A stretch of DNA of 64,000 bases from Streptococcus iniae. Lineage in GTDB: Bacteria > Bacillota > Bacilli > Lactobacillales > Streptococcaceae. The translations under genes and the position numbers were made by a program. The DNA is taken from NCBI RefSeq assembly GCF_030732225.1, contig NZ_CP132230.1, positions 338,001-402,000 of the forward strand, in the 5' to 3' direction. Shown piece after piece: positions 52,069-62,662 of this stretch (the first letter of the stretch is position 1; the number at the start of each line of letters is the position of its first letter). The notes beneath the pieces were generated by a model. The model saw only the letters and a program-made list of their open reading frames with translations, ran no database searches and was not told the origin of the DNA.

Positions 52069-53472
52069 TTATTGAGGAATGTAGATTGGCATATGGCCTA
52101 ATAAGATAATAGTCACAATAAAGATGATGAAAATACCTAAAGCATATTTACCAGCAGTGCGTTGCCATTCACCCATATCAAGATCTGTTAAACGTAAGAG
52201 CAGATAGATGAAAGCAACAAGTGGACTTAGTAAGTGGAAGGCTTGACCCATTAATGATGCCAAAGCCATTGACATGTTATCAAACCCATATTGAGCACCT
52301 GTTTGAGCAAGTACTGGCATGATACCGTAGTAGAAACCATCATTTGATAAGAAGAATGTTCCTGGTGCAGAAAGTAAGGCGATGATTAATCCCCAAAAGC
52401 CGCCTAATTGTTTTGGAATAATAGTTGTAAAGCTTTGTGCTAAGGCATTTGCCATTCCTGAACCTTGGAAGAGTCCCATGAAAATACCAGCAGCAAAGAC
52501 AAGGATAACAACTTGAACAGCATCTCCAGAATTTTCTCCAATACGTTTTGATTGGTCTTTTAAGTTAGGGTAATTCACCATAAGGGCAATAATTGTTCCT
52601 ACTGCAAATAAGAGAAGAGATGGGATAGTAATAGCTTTGTGGAAAGAGCCTGCAACTAACCAAGTAATTAATAAAATGGTTAAAAGAGCATTGAAAGCAA
52701 AGAGATGTGGACGTCGGATTGATTCTTTATCAGGATTACTGATAGTTGTTAGTTTTTGCAATTCTTCTTCAGTTAAAGTAGTGATACCAAGGCGTTGACG
52801 TTCTTTTCTTCCCATACTAGGTGCAACAATGAAAATAACGTATAGAAGAGATAAAATCATTCCAGGTGCTAAGTAGCCTAGGATTTCAGGGCCGACATTA
52901 AGCACTGACATAGCGCGTGCTGTAGGACCACCCCATGGCAAGAGATTCATAATAGTGTTTTGTAAGATTAATAAAACACCAAGATTCATCACTTTCATGT
53001 TTAATTTTTGGTAAATTGGCAAGAAAGCTGACACCACAATTAAAGTTGTAGTGGTTCCATCACCATTTAGAGAAACAGCTCCTGAAACAATTGCAGTTGC
53101 CATCAAAACTTTCATTGGATCACCTTTGGCAAAACGAATCATTTTTGCAGTAATCGGATCAAACAACCCTGTGTCTAACATGATAGAAAAGTATAAGATG
53201 GCAAAGAGTAACATGATACCAGTTTTAGCAGTTTGGTTAACCCCATATAAAACCATAGGACCAATAGCTGTGATGTTATTAGGAAGCTTTGCATCACCTA
53301 AGGATTTAACAAAAGCAGGATCTGAAGCAAATTCAGCACTACCTGTTAAGATGGCGATAATGGTAAAGACCAAAGGTATCATGACCAAGGCTGACAATGG
53401 AGACATTTTCTTAGTCATAACGACATACATGAAAATGATAATCATTGCATAAGCTAATATTGTGAGTAACAT
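52069..53472 (-). CDS. citM: CitMHS-family citrate transporter
   Basis: 467 residues from ATG 53472 (SD GGAGAGG); the longer frame upstream is unlikely. About 11-12 membrane helices, with GAVSLNGDGTTTTLIVVSAFLPIYQKL and LPWGGPTARAMSVLNV typical of CitMHS symporters that take up metal-citrate complexes with protons. It diverges from the oad/cit operon over a 315-base control region, so import and breakdown are switched together. Confidence 0.9.
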   Translation of the reverse strand: MLLTILAYAMIIIFMYVVMTKKMSPLSALVMIPLVFTIIAILTGSAEFASDPAFVKSLGDAKLPNNITAIGPMVLYGVNQTAKTGIMLLFAILYFSIMLDTGLFDPITAKMIRFAKGDPMKVLMATAIVSGAVSLNGDGTTTTLIVVSAFLPIYQKLNMKVMNLGVLLILQNTIMNLLPWGGPTARAMSVLNVGPEILGYLAPGMILSLLYVIFIVAPSMGRKERQRLGITTLTEEELQKLTTISNPDKESIRRPHLFAFNALLTILLITWLVAGSFHKAITIPSLLLFAVGTIIALMVNYPNLKDQSKRIGENSGDAVQVVILVFAAGIFMGLFQGSGMANALAQSFTTIIPKQLGGFWGLIIALLSAPGTFFLSNDGFYYGIMPVLAQTGAQYGFDNMSMALASLMGQAFHLLSPLVAFIYLLLRLTDLDMGEWQRTAGKYALGIFIIFIVTIILLGHMPIYIPQ

Positions 53473-53578
53473 AAGTCCTCTCCTTTTAGAAAATGATGAG
53501 ATGTTAGTTGAAGCAAAACAGAAATTTGTTTCTAACATAACAATGAGATAGTAATAGTGTAAATGAAAATTTTTGAAA

Positions 53579-53593
53579 ATGGAAGCGCTTTTT
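53579..53593. promoter_or_regulatory. cre-like site in the citrate control region
   Basis: ATGGAAGCGCTTTTT matches the CcpA consensus with one mismatch and lies between the divergent citM and oad arms, predicting glucose repression of both. Confidence 0.65.
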
Positions 53594-53786
53594 TAAGAAA
53601 AAACATTAAAAAAACACCGCAGATCCTATCAGTTCAAGAATATTTATGTCAACTTGATTAGCCTTATATGAAGAAAAATGAAAGAACACAAAAAAGCCAA
53701 AAAAAAAGAACAATTCGTTATATAATAAGATTAGGCCATAAACGATTTGGACATTGCATCAAATGCATTCAGAAAGGAGGTCACTT

Positions 53787-54113
53787 ATGGGAATACTGAA
53801 CCGACTTTTTAGAAAACAAGAAAGTCTATTATCACCGCACCAATCTAGATCAGACAGGGAAAAAAAGGAAGCGCTGTCAGAATGGGAAAAGCTACCAGCT
53901 TACATCCCTGCTGATCCTAAGGATTATCCCTTGGTAAGTTTGATTGCGACAGCAATTGCAAGTGGAGACAAGCCAGATAGCCAATTTACAATTACTAATA
54001 TTTGGCAGCGCAATCCAGAGGTTATAGATCTTTCCTTGATTACTGCCAGCCTTGCTGCTGAAACGCTTAGTGATGGTCATTATACAATAAAAACAATTTA
54101 TCGGAAAAAATAA
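53787..54113 (+). CDS. oadH: OadH-like small subunit of the oxaloacetate decarboxylase system
   Basis: 108 residues from ATG 53787 (SD AAAGGAGG). N-terminal amphipathic basic segment MGILNRLFRKQ, a charged stretch, then LPAYIPADPKDYPLVSLIATAIASGDKPDSQF, a form seen in gamma-type/OadH proteins and in acyl-CoA carboxylase epsilon-like subunits. In Enterococcus faecalis the oad operon starts oadH-oadD-oadB, as here. Probably helps assemble the soluble part of the complex; assignment rests on position and size. Confidence 0.6.
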   Translation: MGILNRLFRKQESLLSPHQSRSDREKKEALSEWEKLPAYIPADPKDYPLVSLIATAIASGDKPDSQFTITNIWQRNPEVIDLSLITASLAAETLSDGHYTIKTIYRKK

Positions 54114-54128
54114 AAAGGGGATACCAGA

Positions 54129-54530
54129 ATGTTACGTAAATTTAAAATCTCAATTGATGGGAAAGAATACCTTGTTGAAATGGAAGAAATTGGGGCTGTT
54201 CAGCCAACTGTAGCCCAAACACAGCCACTTCCCGCAGAACAAATAGCGCCTCAAGCAGCACCAGAAGTTGCTAAAGAAGAAGTGGTTACAGCAGCACCAG
54301 TTGTGAGTCCTGCAGGAGCTGAAGCACTTCCAGCACCAATGCCAGGAACTATTTTAAAAGTTTTAGTCAATGTTGGTGATAGCGTTTCAGAAAATCAACC
54401 TCTTTTGATACTTGAAGCCATGAAGATGGAAAATGAGATTGTTGCCAGTCAAGCTGGAACAGTATCAGCGATTCATGTTACACCAGGACAAGTTGTCAAT
54501 GCTGGAGATGGCCTTATTTCAATTGGCTAA
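54129..54530 (+). CDS. oadD: Biotin carrier subunit of oxaloacetate decarboxylase
   Basis: 133 residues: N-terminal strand MLRKFKISIDGKEYLVEMEE, an Ala/Pro/Glu linker (about 24-66), and the biotinyl domain with EAMKMENEIV, biotin on Lys99. It carries CO2 from the OadA carboxyltransferase site to the OadB membrane subunit. Separate from OadA, as in the Gram-positive type; enteric enzymes have it fused to the alpha subunit. Confidence 0.93.
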   Translation: MLRKFKISIDGKEYLVEMEEIGAVQPTVAQTQPLPAEQIAPQAAPEVAKEEVVTAAPVVSPAGAEALPAPMPGTILKVLVNVGDSVSENQPLLILEAMKMENEIVASQAGTVSAIHVTPGQVVNAGDGLISIG

Positions 54531-54554
54531 TCGTAAAAGGAAAGGAAGTATCTA

Positions 54555-55676
54555 GTGGAAACTTTAGTACAAGGAATAATGTCAATTACCATTCCTCAAA
54601 TTGTGATGATGCTCATTGGAGCAACATTAATGTATTTAGGAATCAAAAAAGAGTATGAACCAACCTTATTAGTTCCAATGGGATTAGGGACCATTTTGGT
54701 CAATTTTCCAGGAACAGGTGTGCTGACACAAGTTGTTAATGGTGTTGAGCAAGAAGGTGTCTTTGATGTTTTGTTTAACATTGGGATTGGGACAGAATTA
54801 TTCCCACTGTTAATTTTTATTGGGATAGGAGCCATGATTGACTTTGGTCCTCTCTTACAAAACCCCTTCATGTTACTGTTTGGTGCAGCAGCTCAATTTG
54901 GGATTTTCTTTGTTGTCGTAGTTGCAGTAATGGCAGGTTTTGATATTAAAGAAGCTGCTTCAATTGGTATCATTGGCGCAGCTGATGGACCAACTTCAAT
55001 TTTTGTTGCCAATCAATTGGCGCCGAGTCTGCTTGGACCAATTACGGTAGCCGCCTATTCTTACATGGCACTTGTTCCAATTATTCAACCTTTTGCCATC
55101 AAATTGGTAACAACTAAAAAAGAACGCCGTATCCGTATGACTTATAAGGCAGAAGCAGTTTCAAAAACAACTAAAATTCTGTTTCCAATCGTCATTACCT
55201 TAGTTGCAGGTTTTATTGCTCCGATTTCATTACCATTGGTTGGGTTTTTGATGTTTGGAAATCTTCTTAGAGAATGTGGTGTTTTAGATCGTTTATCACA
55301 AACAGCACAGAATGAATTGGTTAACATTGTATCGATTCTTTTAGGGTTAACCATCTCTGTTAAAATGCAAGCAGATCTCTTTTTAAACTTCCAGACGTTA
55401 ATGATCATTCTTTTTGGTTTGGTAGCCTTTATTATGGATTCAATTGGCGGGGTAGTTTTTGCAAAAATTTTGAATCTTTTCCGCAAAAATAAAATTAACC
55501 CAATGATTGGTGCAGCAGGGATTTCAGCTTTTCCAATGTCAAGTCGTGTTATTCAAAAGATGGCAACTGATGAAGATCCGCAAAACTTTATTTTGATGTA
55601 TGCTGTAGGGGCTAATGTTTCAGGACAGATTGCATCAGTTATTGCAGGTGGTCTTTTGTTATCATTCTTTAACTAA
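54555..55676 (+). CDS. oadB: Oxaloacetate decarboxylase beta subunit, sodium pump
   Basis: 373 residues, about 10-11 membrane helices. Signatures: GAMIDFGPLLQNPFMLLFGAAAQFGIF, IIGAADGPTSIFVANQLAP with the essential Asp of the sodium channel, and GLTISVKMQADLFL and MIGAAGISAFPMSSRVIQ. Decarboxylates carboxybiotin and exports sodium ions, storing the energy of oxaloacetate decarboxylation. Confidence 0.95.
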   Translation: METLVQGIMSITIPQIVMMLIGATLMYLGIKKEYEPTLLVPMGLGTILVNFPGTGVLTQVVNGVEQEGVFDVLFNIGIGTELFPLLIFIGIGAMIDFGPLLQNPFMLLFGAAAQFGIFFVVVVAVMAGFDIKEAASIGIIGAADGPTSIFVANQLAPSLLGPITVAAYSYMALVPIIQPFAIKLVTTKKERRIRMTYKAEAVSKTTKILFPIVITLVAGFIAPISLPLVGFLMFGNLLRECGVLDRLSQTAQNELVNIVSILLGLTISVKMQADLFLNFQTLMIILFGLVAFIMDSIGGVVFAKILNLFRKNKINPMIGAAGISAFPMSSRVIQKMATDEDPQNFILMYAVGANVSGQIASVIAGGLLLSFFN

Positions 55677-55711
55677 TCAGATATATTGAATAAACAAGAA
55701 GAGAGAATATT

Positions 55712-55840
55712 ATGAATATGGAACATTTAACCATTGCTTTTCAGCTAATGGGTGTTGGTATGGCAGGAGTTTTTATTGTATTAGGTATTTTATATGCTGT
55801 AGCAGAACTCTTGATTAGATTTTTACCAGAAAAGAAATAA
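55712..55840 (+). CDS. oadG: OadG-like membrane peptide (gamma subunit)
   Basis: 42 residues, easily missed: MNMEHLTIAFQLMGVG, one membrane helix (GMAGVFIVLGILYAVAELL), tail IRFLPEKK. The pattern (amphipathic start, helix with GxG...VFxxLxxLY, charged tail) is that of OAD gamma/small membrane subunits but without the zinc-binding C-terminal region. SD AGAGAG; between oadB and citD in the same operon. Confidence 0.65.
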   Translation: MNMEHLTIAFQLMGVGMAGVFIVLGILYAVAELLIRFLPEKK

Positions 55841-55916
55841 GAACTTGCTGACAGAAATGGGAACATCCCTTTTCTTTAGGCACTAAGTAGATAAGTATAA
55901 TGAGTGAGGTGACATT

Positions 55917-56222
55917 ATGGATATTAAGCAGACTGCAGTAGCAGGAAGCCTAGAATCTAGTGATATCATGATAACAATAAGCCCGTCATCACATGGTATC
56001 CAGATTAATTTAGAAAGTAGCGTTGAAAAGCAATTCGGCAACCGCATCCGTCAGGTAATTGAGCAATCTTTGATTAACTTAGGTGTTGATAATGTTGAGG
56101 TTCAAGCTGTTGATAAAGGTGCCCTAGATTGCACTATTAAAGCTAGAACAATTGCAGCAGCTTACCGAGCTTCTGGTAATGACCATTATAACTGGAAGGA
56201 GATCGATACATGGAACGTTTAA
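55917..56222 (+). CDS. citD: Citrate lyase acyl carrier protein (gamma subunit)
   Basis: 101 residues with the prosthetic group attachment segment [13 protein letters not shown]; Ser14 is the site that receives the phosphoribosyl-dephospho-CoA group in this family. It carries the acetyl/citryl thioester between CitF and CitE. Overlaps citE by 13 bases. Confidence 0.95.
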   Translation: MDIKQTAVAGSLESSDIMITISPSSHGIQINLESSVEKQFGNRIRQVIEQSLINLGVDNVEVQAVDKGALDCTIKARTIAAAYRASGNDHYNWKEIDTWNV

Positions 56223-57097
56223 GAAGAACGATGATGTTTGTGCCAGGTGCAAATGCTGCCATGTTGAGGGATGCTCCACTTTATGGTGCAGATTCTATCA
56301 TGTTTGATTTAGAAGATTCGGTGTCATTAAAAGAAAAAGACAGTGCTAGAGCTTTGGTTTATTTTGCTCTCAAGACCTTTGATTACAGTCAGGTTGAAAC
56401 AGTCGTTCGTGTTAATGGTTTAGATACTGTAGGTGCTTTAGATATTGAAGCAGTTGTATTAGCAGGAGTCAATGTTGTTCGCCTTCCTAAGACAGAAACT
56501 GCCCAAGATATTATTGATGTAGAGGCAGTTATTGCACAAGTTGAGCGAGACAATGGCATTGAAGTAGGACGCACTAAAATGATGGCAGCTATCGAATCTG
56601 CTGAGGGTGTCCTTAATGCTCGTGAGATCGCTAAAGCTTCAGAGAGATTAATTGGGATTGCTCTTGGGGCGGAAGACTATGTCACTAATATGAAAACAAG
56701 ACGCTATCCTGATGGGCAAGAGCTCTTTTTTGCCCGTAGTATGATATTACATGCGGCACGCGCAGCAGGAATTGCAGCAATTGATACGGTTTATTCTGAC
56801 GTTAACAATACAGAAGGTTTCCAAAACGAAGTTGCCTTGATTAAACAACTTGGCTTTGATGGTAAATCAGTGATTAATCCTCGTCAAATTCCTTTAGTTA
56901 ATGCGATTTATGCACCAAGTGATAAAGAAATTCAGCACGCTAAGGAAGTGATTTGGGCAATTCAAGAAGCAGAAAGCAAAGGCTCTGGTGTTATTTCCTT
57001 GAAAGGGAAAATGGTTGATAAGCCAATTGTTGAAAGAGCACAGCGTGTAATGATGTTAGCCAAAGCAGCAGGCTTGTTGACTGGGGAGGAATTATAA
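56210..57097 (+). CDS. citE: Citrate lyase beta subunit (citryl-ACP lyase)
   Basis: 295 residues. CitE/HpcH fold with [40 protein letters not shown] and [30 protein letters not shown]. Splits citryl-ACP to acetyl-ACP and oxaloacetate, with Mg bound by the conserved acidic residues. The stop overlaps the start of citF by one base. Confidence 0.95.
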   Translation: MERLRRTMMFVPGANAAMLRDAPLYGADSIMFDLEDSVSLKEKDSARALVYFALKTFDYSQVETVVRVNGLDTVGALDIEAVVLAGVNVVRLPKTETAQDIIDVEAVIAQVERDNGIEVGRTKMMAAIESAEGVLNAREIAKASERLIGIALGAEDYVTNMKTRRYPDGQELFFARSMILHAARAAGIAAIDTVYSDVNNTEGFQNEVALIKQLGFDGKSVINPRQIPLVNAIYAPSDKEIQHAKEVIWAIQEAESKGSGVISLKGKMVDKPIVERAQRVMMLAKAAGLLTGEEL

Positions 57098-58629
57098 TGG
57101 TTATCAACAAAGTAAATCGTGATATCCCTCAAGAATATGCCCAAAAATATGGTGTTTTTGAGGGTGAATTAGCACATATTAAAGCTTATAATGAGGCTAG
57201 CCGTCAGATTAAACCTGTTAAGCCTCAAGAATCTAAAATGCTGTCAAGTATTCGTGAAGCAATTGAAAAGACTGGCCTCAAGGATGGCATGACTATTTCT
57301 TTCCATCATCACTTCCGTGAGGGGGATTATATCATGAATATGGTCCTAAAAGAAATTGCTGACATGGGGTTTAAGAATCTTTCTATTGCACCAAGTTCCA
57401 TTGCTAACGTTCATGAACCACTCATTGAACACATTAAAAATGGTGTGGTGACTAACATTACATCGTCAGGTCTTAGAGATAAGGTGGGCGCAGCTATTTC
57501 CTCTGGTATTATGGAAAATCCTGTCCTTATTCGTTCTCATGGAGGTCGTGCGCGTGCAATTGCATCTGGCGATATCCATATTGATGTGGCATTTTTAGGT
57601 GCACCAAGTTCAGATGCATATGGCAATGCTAATGGCACAAAAGGCAAGGCAACCTGTGGTTCCTTAGGTTATGCTATGATTGATGCTAAATATGCAGATC
57701 AAGTTGTTATTATTACAGACAGTTTGATGCCTTACCCGAACACACCAATTTCAATTCCACAAACCGATGTTGATTATGTTGTTGTCGTAGATGAAATTGG
57801 AGATCCAAATGGCATCGCTAAAGGTGCAACGCGTTACACTAAAAATCCTAAGGAATTATTGATTGCAGAATATGCAGCTCAAGTTATCACGCAATCCCCT
57901 TATTACAAACAAGGTTTCTCATTCCAAACAGGAACAGGTGGTGCGTCTTTAGCAGTAACACGTTACATGCGTGAACAAATGTTAAAAGATGGCATCACAG
58001 CAAACTTTGCCCTTGGAGGAATTACCAATGCCATGGTTGAACTTTTAGAAGAGGGCTTAGTTGAAAAGATTATTGATGTTCAGGATTTTGATCATCCTTC
58101 AGCCCTTTCATTGGATAAAAATAGCCATCATTATGAGATTGATGCCAATATGTATGCCTCGCCTTTAAGTAAAGGTGCTGTCATTAATCAACTTGATACT
58201 TGTATCTTATCAGCATTAGAGGTTGATAGTGATTTCAATGTTAATGTTATGACTGGTTCAGATGGTGTGATTAGAGGAGCATCAGGGGGGCATTGTGATA
58301 CAGCTTTTGCATCTAAAATGAGTCTAGTCATTGCGCCACTTGTTCGTGGCCGCATTCCAACCATTGTTGATAAGGTTAACACAGTTATTACACCTGGAAG
58401 CAGTGTTGACATCGTGGTTACTGAAATTGGCATTGCTATTAATCCAAATAGGCAAGACCTAATAGAACATTTTAAAACACTTGCTATTCCTCAATACAGC
58501 ATTCAAGAACTCAAAGAAAAAGCCTACCAAGTTGTCGGTGAGCCTGAGGCCATTCAATATGGTGATAAAGTTGTTGCTTTAATTGAATACCGTGATGGTA
58601 GCTTGATAGATCTTGTCCGAAATGTTTAA
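57097..58629 (+). CDS. citF: Citrate lyase alpha subunit (citrate CoA/ACP-transferase)
   Basis: 510 residues. N-terminal [74 protein letters not shown] and C-terminal [30 protein letters not shown], all family typical. Exchanges acetyl for citryl on CitD. Overlaps citX. Confidence 0.95.
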   Translation: MVINKVNRDIPQEYAQKYGVFEGELAHIKAYNEASRQIKPVKPQESKMLSSIREAIEKTGLKDGMTISFHHHFREGDYIMNMVLKEIADMGFKNLSIAPSSIANVHEPLIEHIKNGVVTNITSSGLRDKVGAAISSGIMENPVLIRSHGGRARAIASGDIHIDVAFLGAPSSDAYGNANGTKGKATCGSLGYAMIDAKYADQVVIITDSLMPYPNTPISIPQTDVDYVVVVDEIGDPNGIAKGATRYTKNPKELLIAEYAAQVITQSPYYKQGFSFQTGTGGASLAVTRYMREQMLKDGITANFALGGITNAMVELLEEGLVEKIIDVQDFDHPSALSLDKNSHHYEIDANMYASPLSKGAVINQLDTCILSALEVDSDFNVNVMTGSDGVIRGASGGHCDTAFASKMSLVIAPLVRGRIPTIVDKVNTVITPGSSVDIVVTEIGIAINPNRQDLIEHFKTLAIPQYSIQELKEKAYQVVGEPEAIQYGDKVVALIEYRDGSLIDLVRNV

Positions 58630-59158
58630 TGGAGAACTCTTTGATGGAGAAGCTGTTACTTTAGCTGAGATGATGCGGGCACGTGAATTGAGGAGTGCTC
58701 GTCAACTGTCTTTTTTAAAGGCTATTCCTTATGCGAGTCTACTATCTGTCACAATGAATATTCCAGGAGACATCAAAAACTCACAAAGATTGGAAGCATT
58801 AGCTAAAGCTATGTGTGACCTTATTCAAGTAGAATTAAACAATGATAGCATTTACAAGGAAGAATACCTCAGTTTAAAGACGGGTATAGAGTATTATTGC
58901 CTTGTTGATTTGTCGGCTAAAAGCTTGAAAGAAAAAATGATAGCACTCGAACAAAAGACTGCTTTAGGTCGGTTGATGGATTTAGATGTCTTGTACTTAG
59001 AGTCCGATCACATAAAAGCAGTTAGTAGAGTAGAGTTAGGGTTTCAAACAAGGCGATGTTTCTTGTGTCAAGAAGATGCTAAGATTTGTGGGCGCTCACG
59101 TAACCATACTATTTCAGAAATGCGCGTGGCAATTAGTGAAATGCTTTCACATTTATAA
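58622..59158 (+). CDS. citX: Holo-ACP synthase of citrate lyase (phosphoribosyl-dephospho-CoA transferase)
   Basis: About 178 residues from ATG 58622, inside the end of citF; TTG 58613 is an alternative. Family segments [35 protein letters not shown] and [24 protein letters not shown] (Cys-rich end) identify CitX. It attaches the group made by CitG to CitD. Confidence 0.9.
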   Translation: MFNGELFDGEAVTLAEMMRARELRSARQLSFLKAIPYASLLSVTMNIPGDIKNSQRLEALAKAMCDLIQVELNNDSIYKEEYLSLKTGIEYYCLVDLSAKSLKEKMIALEQKTALGRLMDLDVLYLESDHIKAVSRVELGFQTRRCFLCQEDAKICGRSRNHTISEMRVAISEMLSHL

Positions 59159-59176
59159 AGGTAAAGGAGGAAAGAG

Positions 59177-60565
59177 ATGGCAAAAATAAGGATAACCGAA
59201 ACCTCTCTTAGAGATGGACAACAAAGTCAAATTGCGACTCGAATGACAACCGAGCAAATGCTACCAATCCTTGAAGAACTTGATAATGCTGGTTACCATG
59301 CATTAGAAGTCTGGGGAGGAGCAACCTTTGATGCTTGCCTTCGTTTTTTAAATGAAGACCCATGGGAAAGGTTACGTACGATTCGTAAAGCTGTTAAAAA
59401 AACAAAATTGCAGATGCTTTTACGGGGCCAAAATATCCTGGGTTACCGTAATTATGCAGATGATGTTGTCAGAGAATTTGTCAAAAAATCGATTGAAAAT
59501 GGTATTGATATCATTCGTGTCTTTGATGCTTTGAATGATTCACGAAATTTACAAACAGCAGTTGCTGCTACAAAAGAATTCGGTGGACATGCCCAGGTAG
59601 CTATTTCTTACACCACAAGTCCAGTTCACACGGTAGATTATTTTATTAAACTGGCTCAAGAATATGCAGCACTTGGCGCAGATTCAATCTGCATTAAAGA
59701 TATGGCAGGTGTTTTAACACCTCAAACTGGCTATGATCTTGTTAAAGGGATTAAAGAGCTTGTTGACCTCCCTATTGAAGTTCACACGCATGCAACAAGT
59801 GGTATTTCAGAAATGACTTATCTTAAAGTTGCTGAAGCAGGTGCAGATATTATTGATACAGCTGTCTCATCTTTTGCGGGAGGAACTAGCCAACCTGCAA
59901 CAGAATCTGTTGTTATGGGCTTGGAAGACCTTGGTTTTGAAACAGGGATTGATTTAAAACGTGTTGAAAATGTGGCAACATATCTTAATGGGGTCAGAGA
60001 TCACTTTCGTAACGAGGGACTTCTCAATCCTAAAATTAAAGATGTTGACCCTAAAACCCTGATTTACCAGGTTCCAGGCGGTATGCTATCAAATCTATTA
60101 AGTCAATTAACAGAACAAGGCTTGGCTGATAAATATGAAGAAGTTCTTATTGAAGTGCCAAAAGTAAGAGCAGATTTAGGTTACCCACCTCTTGTTACCC
60201 CGCTATCTCAAATGGTGGGAACCCAGGCTTTAATGAATATTATTGCAGGTGAGCGGTATAAGGTTGTTCCAAATGAAATTAAAGATTATGTTCGAGGACT
60301 CTATGGACGCCCTCCCGCACCACTTGCTCCTGGCATGAAAGAAAAAATTATAGGGGATGAAGAGGTTATTACCATCAGACCGGCTGATTTACTTGCTCCG
60401 CAATTAAAGGCATTAGCTGAAGAAATTGCTTGTTATGCAAGAAGTGAAGAAGACGTCTTAAGTTATGCTTCTTTCCCTCAACAGGCAAAAGACTTTTTGG
60501 GACGACGCGAAGACCCATTTTACGACGTCCCTCTTCAAACAGTCACAGTTAGCATTGATATCTAA
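59177..60565 (+). CDS. oadA: Oxaloacetate decarboxylase alpha subunit (carboxyltransferase)
   Basis: 462 residues, carboxyltransferase domain and PYC-OADA domain only, lacking the C-terminal biotin domain, which is supplied by the separate OadD. Signatures: ITETSLRDGQQSQIATRM with the metal-binding Asp, LLRGQNILGYRNYADD, SICIKDMAGVLTP with the carboxylated-type Lys, and IEVHTHATSGISEM (metal His pair). Last gene of the rightward arm, followed by a terminator. Confidence 0.95.
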   Translation: MAKIRITETSLRDGQQSQIATRMTTEQMLPILEELDNAGYHALEVWGGATFDACLRFLNEDPWERLRTIRKAVKKTKLQMLLRGQNILGYRNYADDVVREFVKKSIENGIDIIRVFDALNDSRNLQTAVAATKEFGGHAQVAISYTTSPVHTVDYFIKLAQEYAALGADSICIKDMAGVLTPQTGYDLVKGIKELVDLPIEVHTHATSGISEMTYLKVAEAGADIIDTAVSSFAGGTSQPATESVVMGLEDLGFETGIDLKRVENVATYLNGVRDHFRNEGLLNPKIKDVDPKTLIYQVPGGMLSNLLSQLTEQGLADKYEEVLIEVPKVRADLGYPPLVTPLSQMVGTQALMNIIAGERYKVVPNEIKDYVRGLYGRPPAPLAPGMKEKIIGDEEVITIRPADLLAPQLKALAEEIACYARSEEDVLSYASFPQQAKDFLGRREDPFYDVPLQTVTVSIDI

Positions 60566-60600
60566 AATTGGGAGACTCGGTAAAAAGAGTCTCCTAATTT
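60564..60600 (+). terminator. oadA terminator
   Basis: AAAATTGGGAGACTC / GAGTCTCC-TAATTTT stem with a short A-rich loop and T-rich end. The following 200 bases hold no gene. Confidence 0.8.
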
Positions 60601-60810
60601 TAAAAATAGATAAACAGAAAATGCTCCTTTAATGGAAAAATGGACAAGTGCTTATGACATGTTTTGGCATATAGAAGTTAGTAAGTTATTTATTATAGTG
60701 ACGATTGTAGCTCATTTGTGATTAATCCTGATGAGATAGGTTTAAGACATCAGAAAAATAAAAAGAGAAAGGGAGGCAAAATGATATTGTCTCCGTTTTT
60801 CTTTGTTCAG

Positions 60811-62451
60811 TTAAAAGGTTAAAGTGTTAACGATTTCTTCTAGTCTTGAGATACTTGCCTTCATTAATTGATTGGAGGTGCCATCAGTTTGACAGTCTTG
60901 TAAATAGGACAGTCTCAAAGCCATGCGGTCTTTTAATAAGTTAAGGTAGGAGTGATTTTTTTCATCAACAGGGAAATCAGCTAAGTCCAAATAAGAAAAG
61001 TCTTTAAGGTGTTTAAAAGTGGTAAAACTTGCCTTGTCATCCACCACAGCCTCAATACAAGCAAGTGTTGTTTCTTTTGAAATATCATGGTCAAGGTATT
61101 TCCCAGTGTTGATAATATAGCAGTCAACACCTGATTCAAATAAATGGTAGAAATTAGTGAAGTCATCTTCTAGTGGATAAATTCGAAACGGATTAGCATA
61201 GGGAACGATAACTAAAGTGTCCAAATTGCCACTAACATTTTCAGCACTGGAGCGTTTGGTCATCAGTGTACATCCCAAAGCAGAAGCTAATAGGGAATCA
61301 GAGACTTTTACCAATGGTGGTAATGAATCATCTTTCATAATCCAAAAAATAGAGGAAATTCCCTTATCAATATAGTCAACTCTGTTTGGTGTTGCATAGC
61401 GTGATTTAACTGTCCGTCCGTTACCGTTTCGGATGTCCTCTGTAACAAGGACTCGTTTTCCCTTGTGGTCCCTTGTGACACCACAGTTTTGAACCGTTAA
61501 GAAATAGTCTTGCTCAGAATGACCAGCTGGATAGTCATTGGTCTTATCAAAGTAAGAGGGTTCTAAAGCAATGGATGATCCATCAGTCATTGAGATAACA
61601 AAAGCATCGTCATGAAGAACTCGGATGTCATATTTTCCATCGTGTTTTGCATGTGTTAGAGTTGATTTGCCAGAACCTGATAAGCCAAAGAAAGATGCGA
61701 CATAGGAAGTGTCTGCTTTATTGAACTCTTTTAAGCCGCCATGACAAGCTACAAATTGATGACGTGCAGCAGTTGCCCATGCTAAGGTAAGTGTGCCTTT
61801 TTTGATTTCACCAAAGTAGTTCATGCCTAAGATAGCTGTTACATTGTGTTCGGTATCAAAATATGCCAGACCATCGGGATAATCAGGATGAGACCAGCTT
61901 GGGTCAAAGAAGACAAAAATATCATTTTCATCGTAAGAAAGAGAAGTTTTGTATTTTTCCTCATAAGCCGCAGTGACAATTTGGAAATTTAAAAGCCAAG
62001 AATAGAGGTTGTTAATTTCCATTTCAGGCATCATAATATGAGCTTTAATCATAAAATGCTCATCCAAGCCCACCACAGCTTGTGAGGCAATGAAAGGTTT
62101 GAAACTTGCTTGGTAGATAGCCTCTCGAATAATAGCATCAATCTTTTTATCTTCTTTTGGATTATTTCCACGGATGCGCCTTGCCTTAGCAGTTCTTCCC
62201 ACAACAGCACCGCCATTAGCCACTAAAATACGAGAATCACTGTCTAATCCTAATGCTTCTGGATGAGAAATCCTTTGATCTAAAACAATAGTATTAGGAG
62301 CATCGTGAGCCATTTGATAGGCTTGTTGCAAATCATTGATATAGCGAACATTATTTCCATAAAAAGCTGTTTCAATAATTGTTTTTGTTGATGAGAAGTG
62401 AGCATTTGCTCGGACAATTTGTTCTGATGTGTAGTGACTGATTGATGCCAT
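60811..62451 (-). CDS. pckA: Phosphoenolpyruvate carboxykinase (ATP)
   Basis: 546 residues. PEPCK: the kinase-1a P-loop FGLSGSGKSTLTH (256-264), kinase-2 VLHDDAFVI, MNYFGEIKKGTLTL and oxaloacetate-binding RGNNPKEDKK. Converts oxaloacetate and ATP to PEP and CO2, or the reverse. Beside the citrate genes it gives an alternative fate for citrate-derived oxaloacetate: PEP for gluconeogenesis instead of pyruvate. It faces left from its own promoter with a cre-like palindrome. Confidence 0.93.
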   Translation of the reverse strand: MASISHYTSEQIVRANAHFSSTKTIIETAFYGNNVRYINDLQQAYQMAHDAPNTIVLDQRISHPEALGLDSDSRILVANGGAVVGRTAKARRIRGNNPKEDKKIDAIIREAIYQASFKPFIASQAVVGLDEHFMIKAHIMMPEMEINNLYSWLLNFQIVTAAYEEKYKTSLSYDENDIFVFFDPSWSHPDYPDGLAYFDTEHNVTAILGMNYFGEIKKGTLTLAWATAARHQFVACHGGLKEFNKADTSYVASFFGLSGSGKSTLTHAKHDGKYDIRVLHDDAFVISMTDGSSIALEPSYFDKTNDYPAGHSEQDYFLTVQNCGVTRDHKGKRVLVTEDIRNGNGRTVKSRYATPNRVDYIDKGISSIFWIMKDDSLPPLVKVSDSLLASALGCTLMTKRSSAENVSGNLDTLVIVPYANPFRIYPLEDDFTNFYHLFESGVDCYIINTGKYLDHDISKETTLACIEAVVDDKASFTTFKHLKDFSYLDLADFPVDEKNHSYLNLLKDRMALRLSYLQDCQTDGTSNQLMKASISRLEEIVNTLTF

Positions 62452-62491
62452 AGGCTTCCTCCTTTAATATGTTACTAACATTCTAACATAA

Positions 62492-62503
62492 GAAAGCGCT
62501 TTC
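62492..62503. promoter_or_regulatory. cre-like palindrome upstream of pckA
   Basis: GAAAGCGCTTTC, perfect 12-bp palindrome 41 bases before the pckA start; it fits CcpA repression by glucose, as for the citrate operon. Confidence 0.6.
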
Positions 62504-62662
62504 CTCAATAGAGGAACACCTTTAGAACAGTTTGACAGCACAGACTAAAACGGAAATTTTATGGATAAATTAAGAAAAGCTCATTAAGATGAGTTGAAGT
62601 CAACTTCTTTTAGTCATATTTGGATGAAATATAGTAAAATAGAGTCATGAGAAAGTCGGGTG

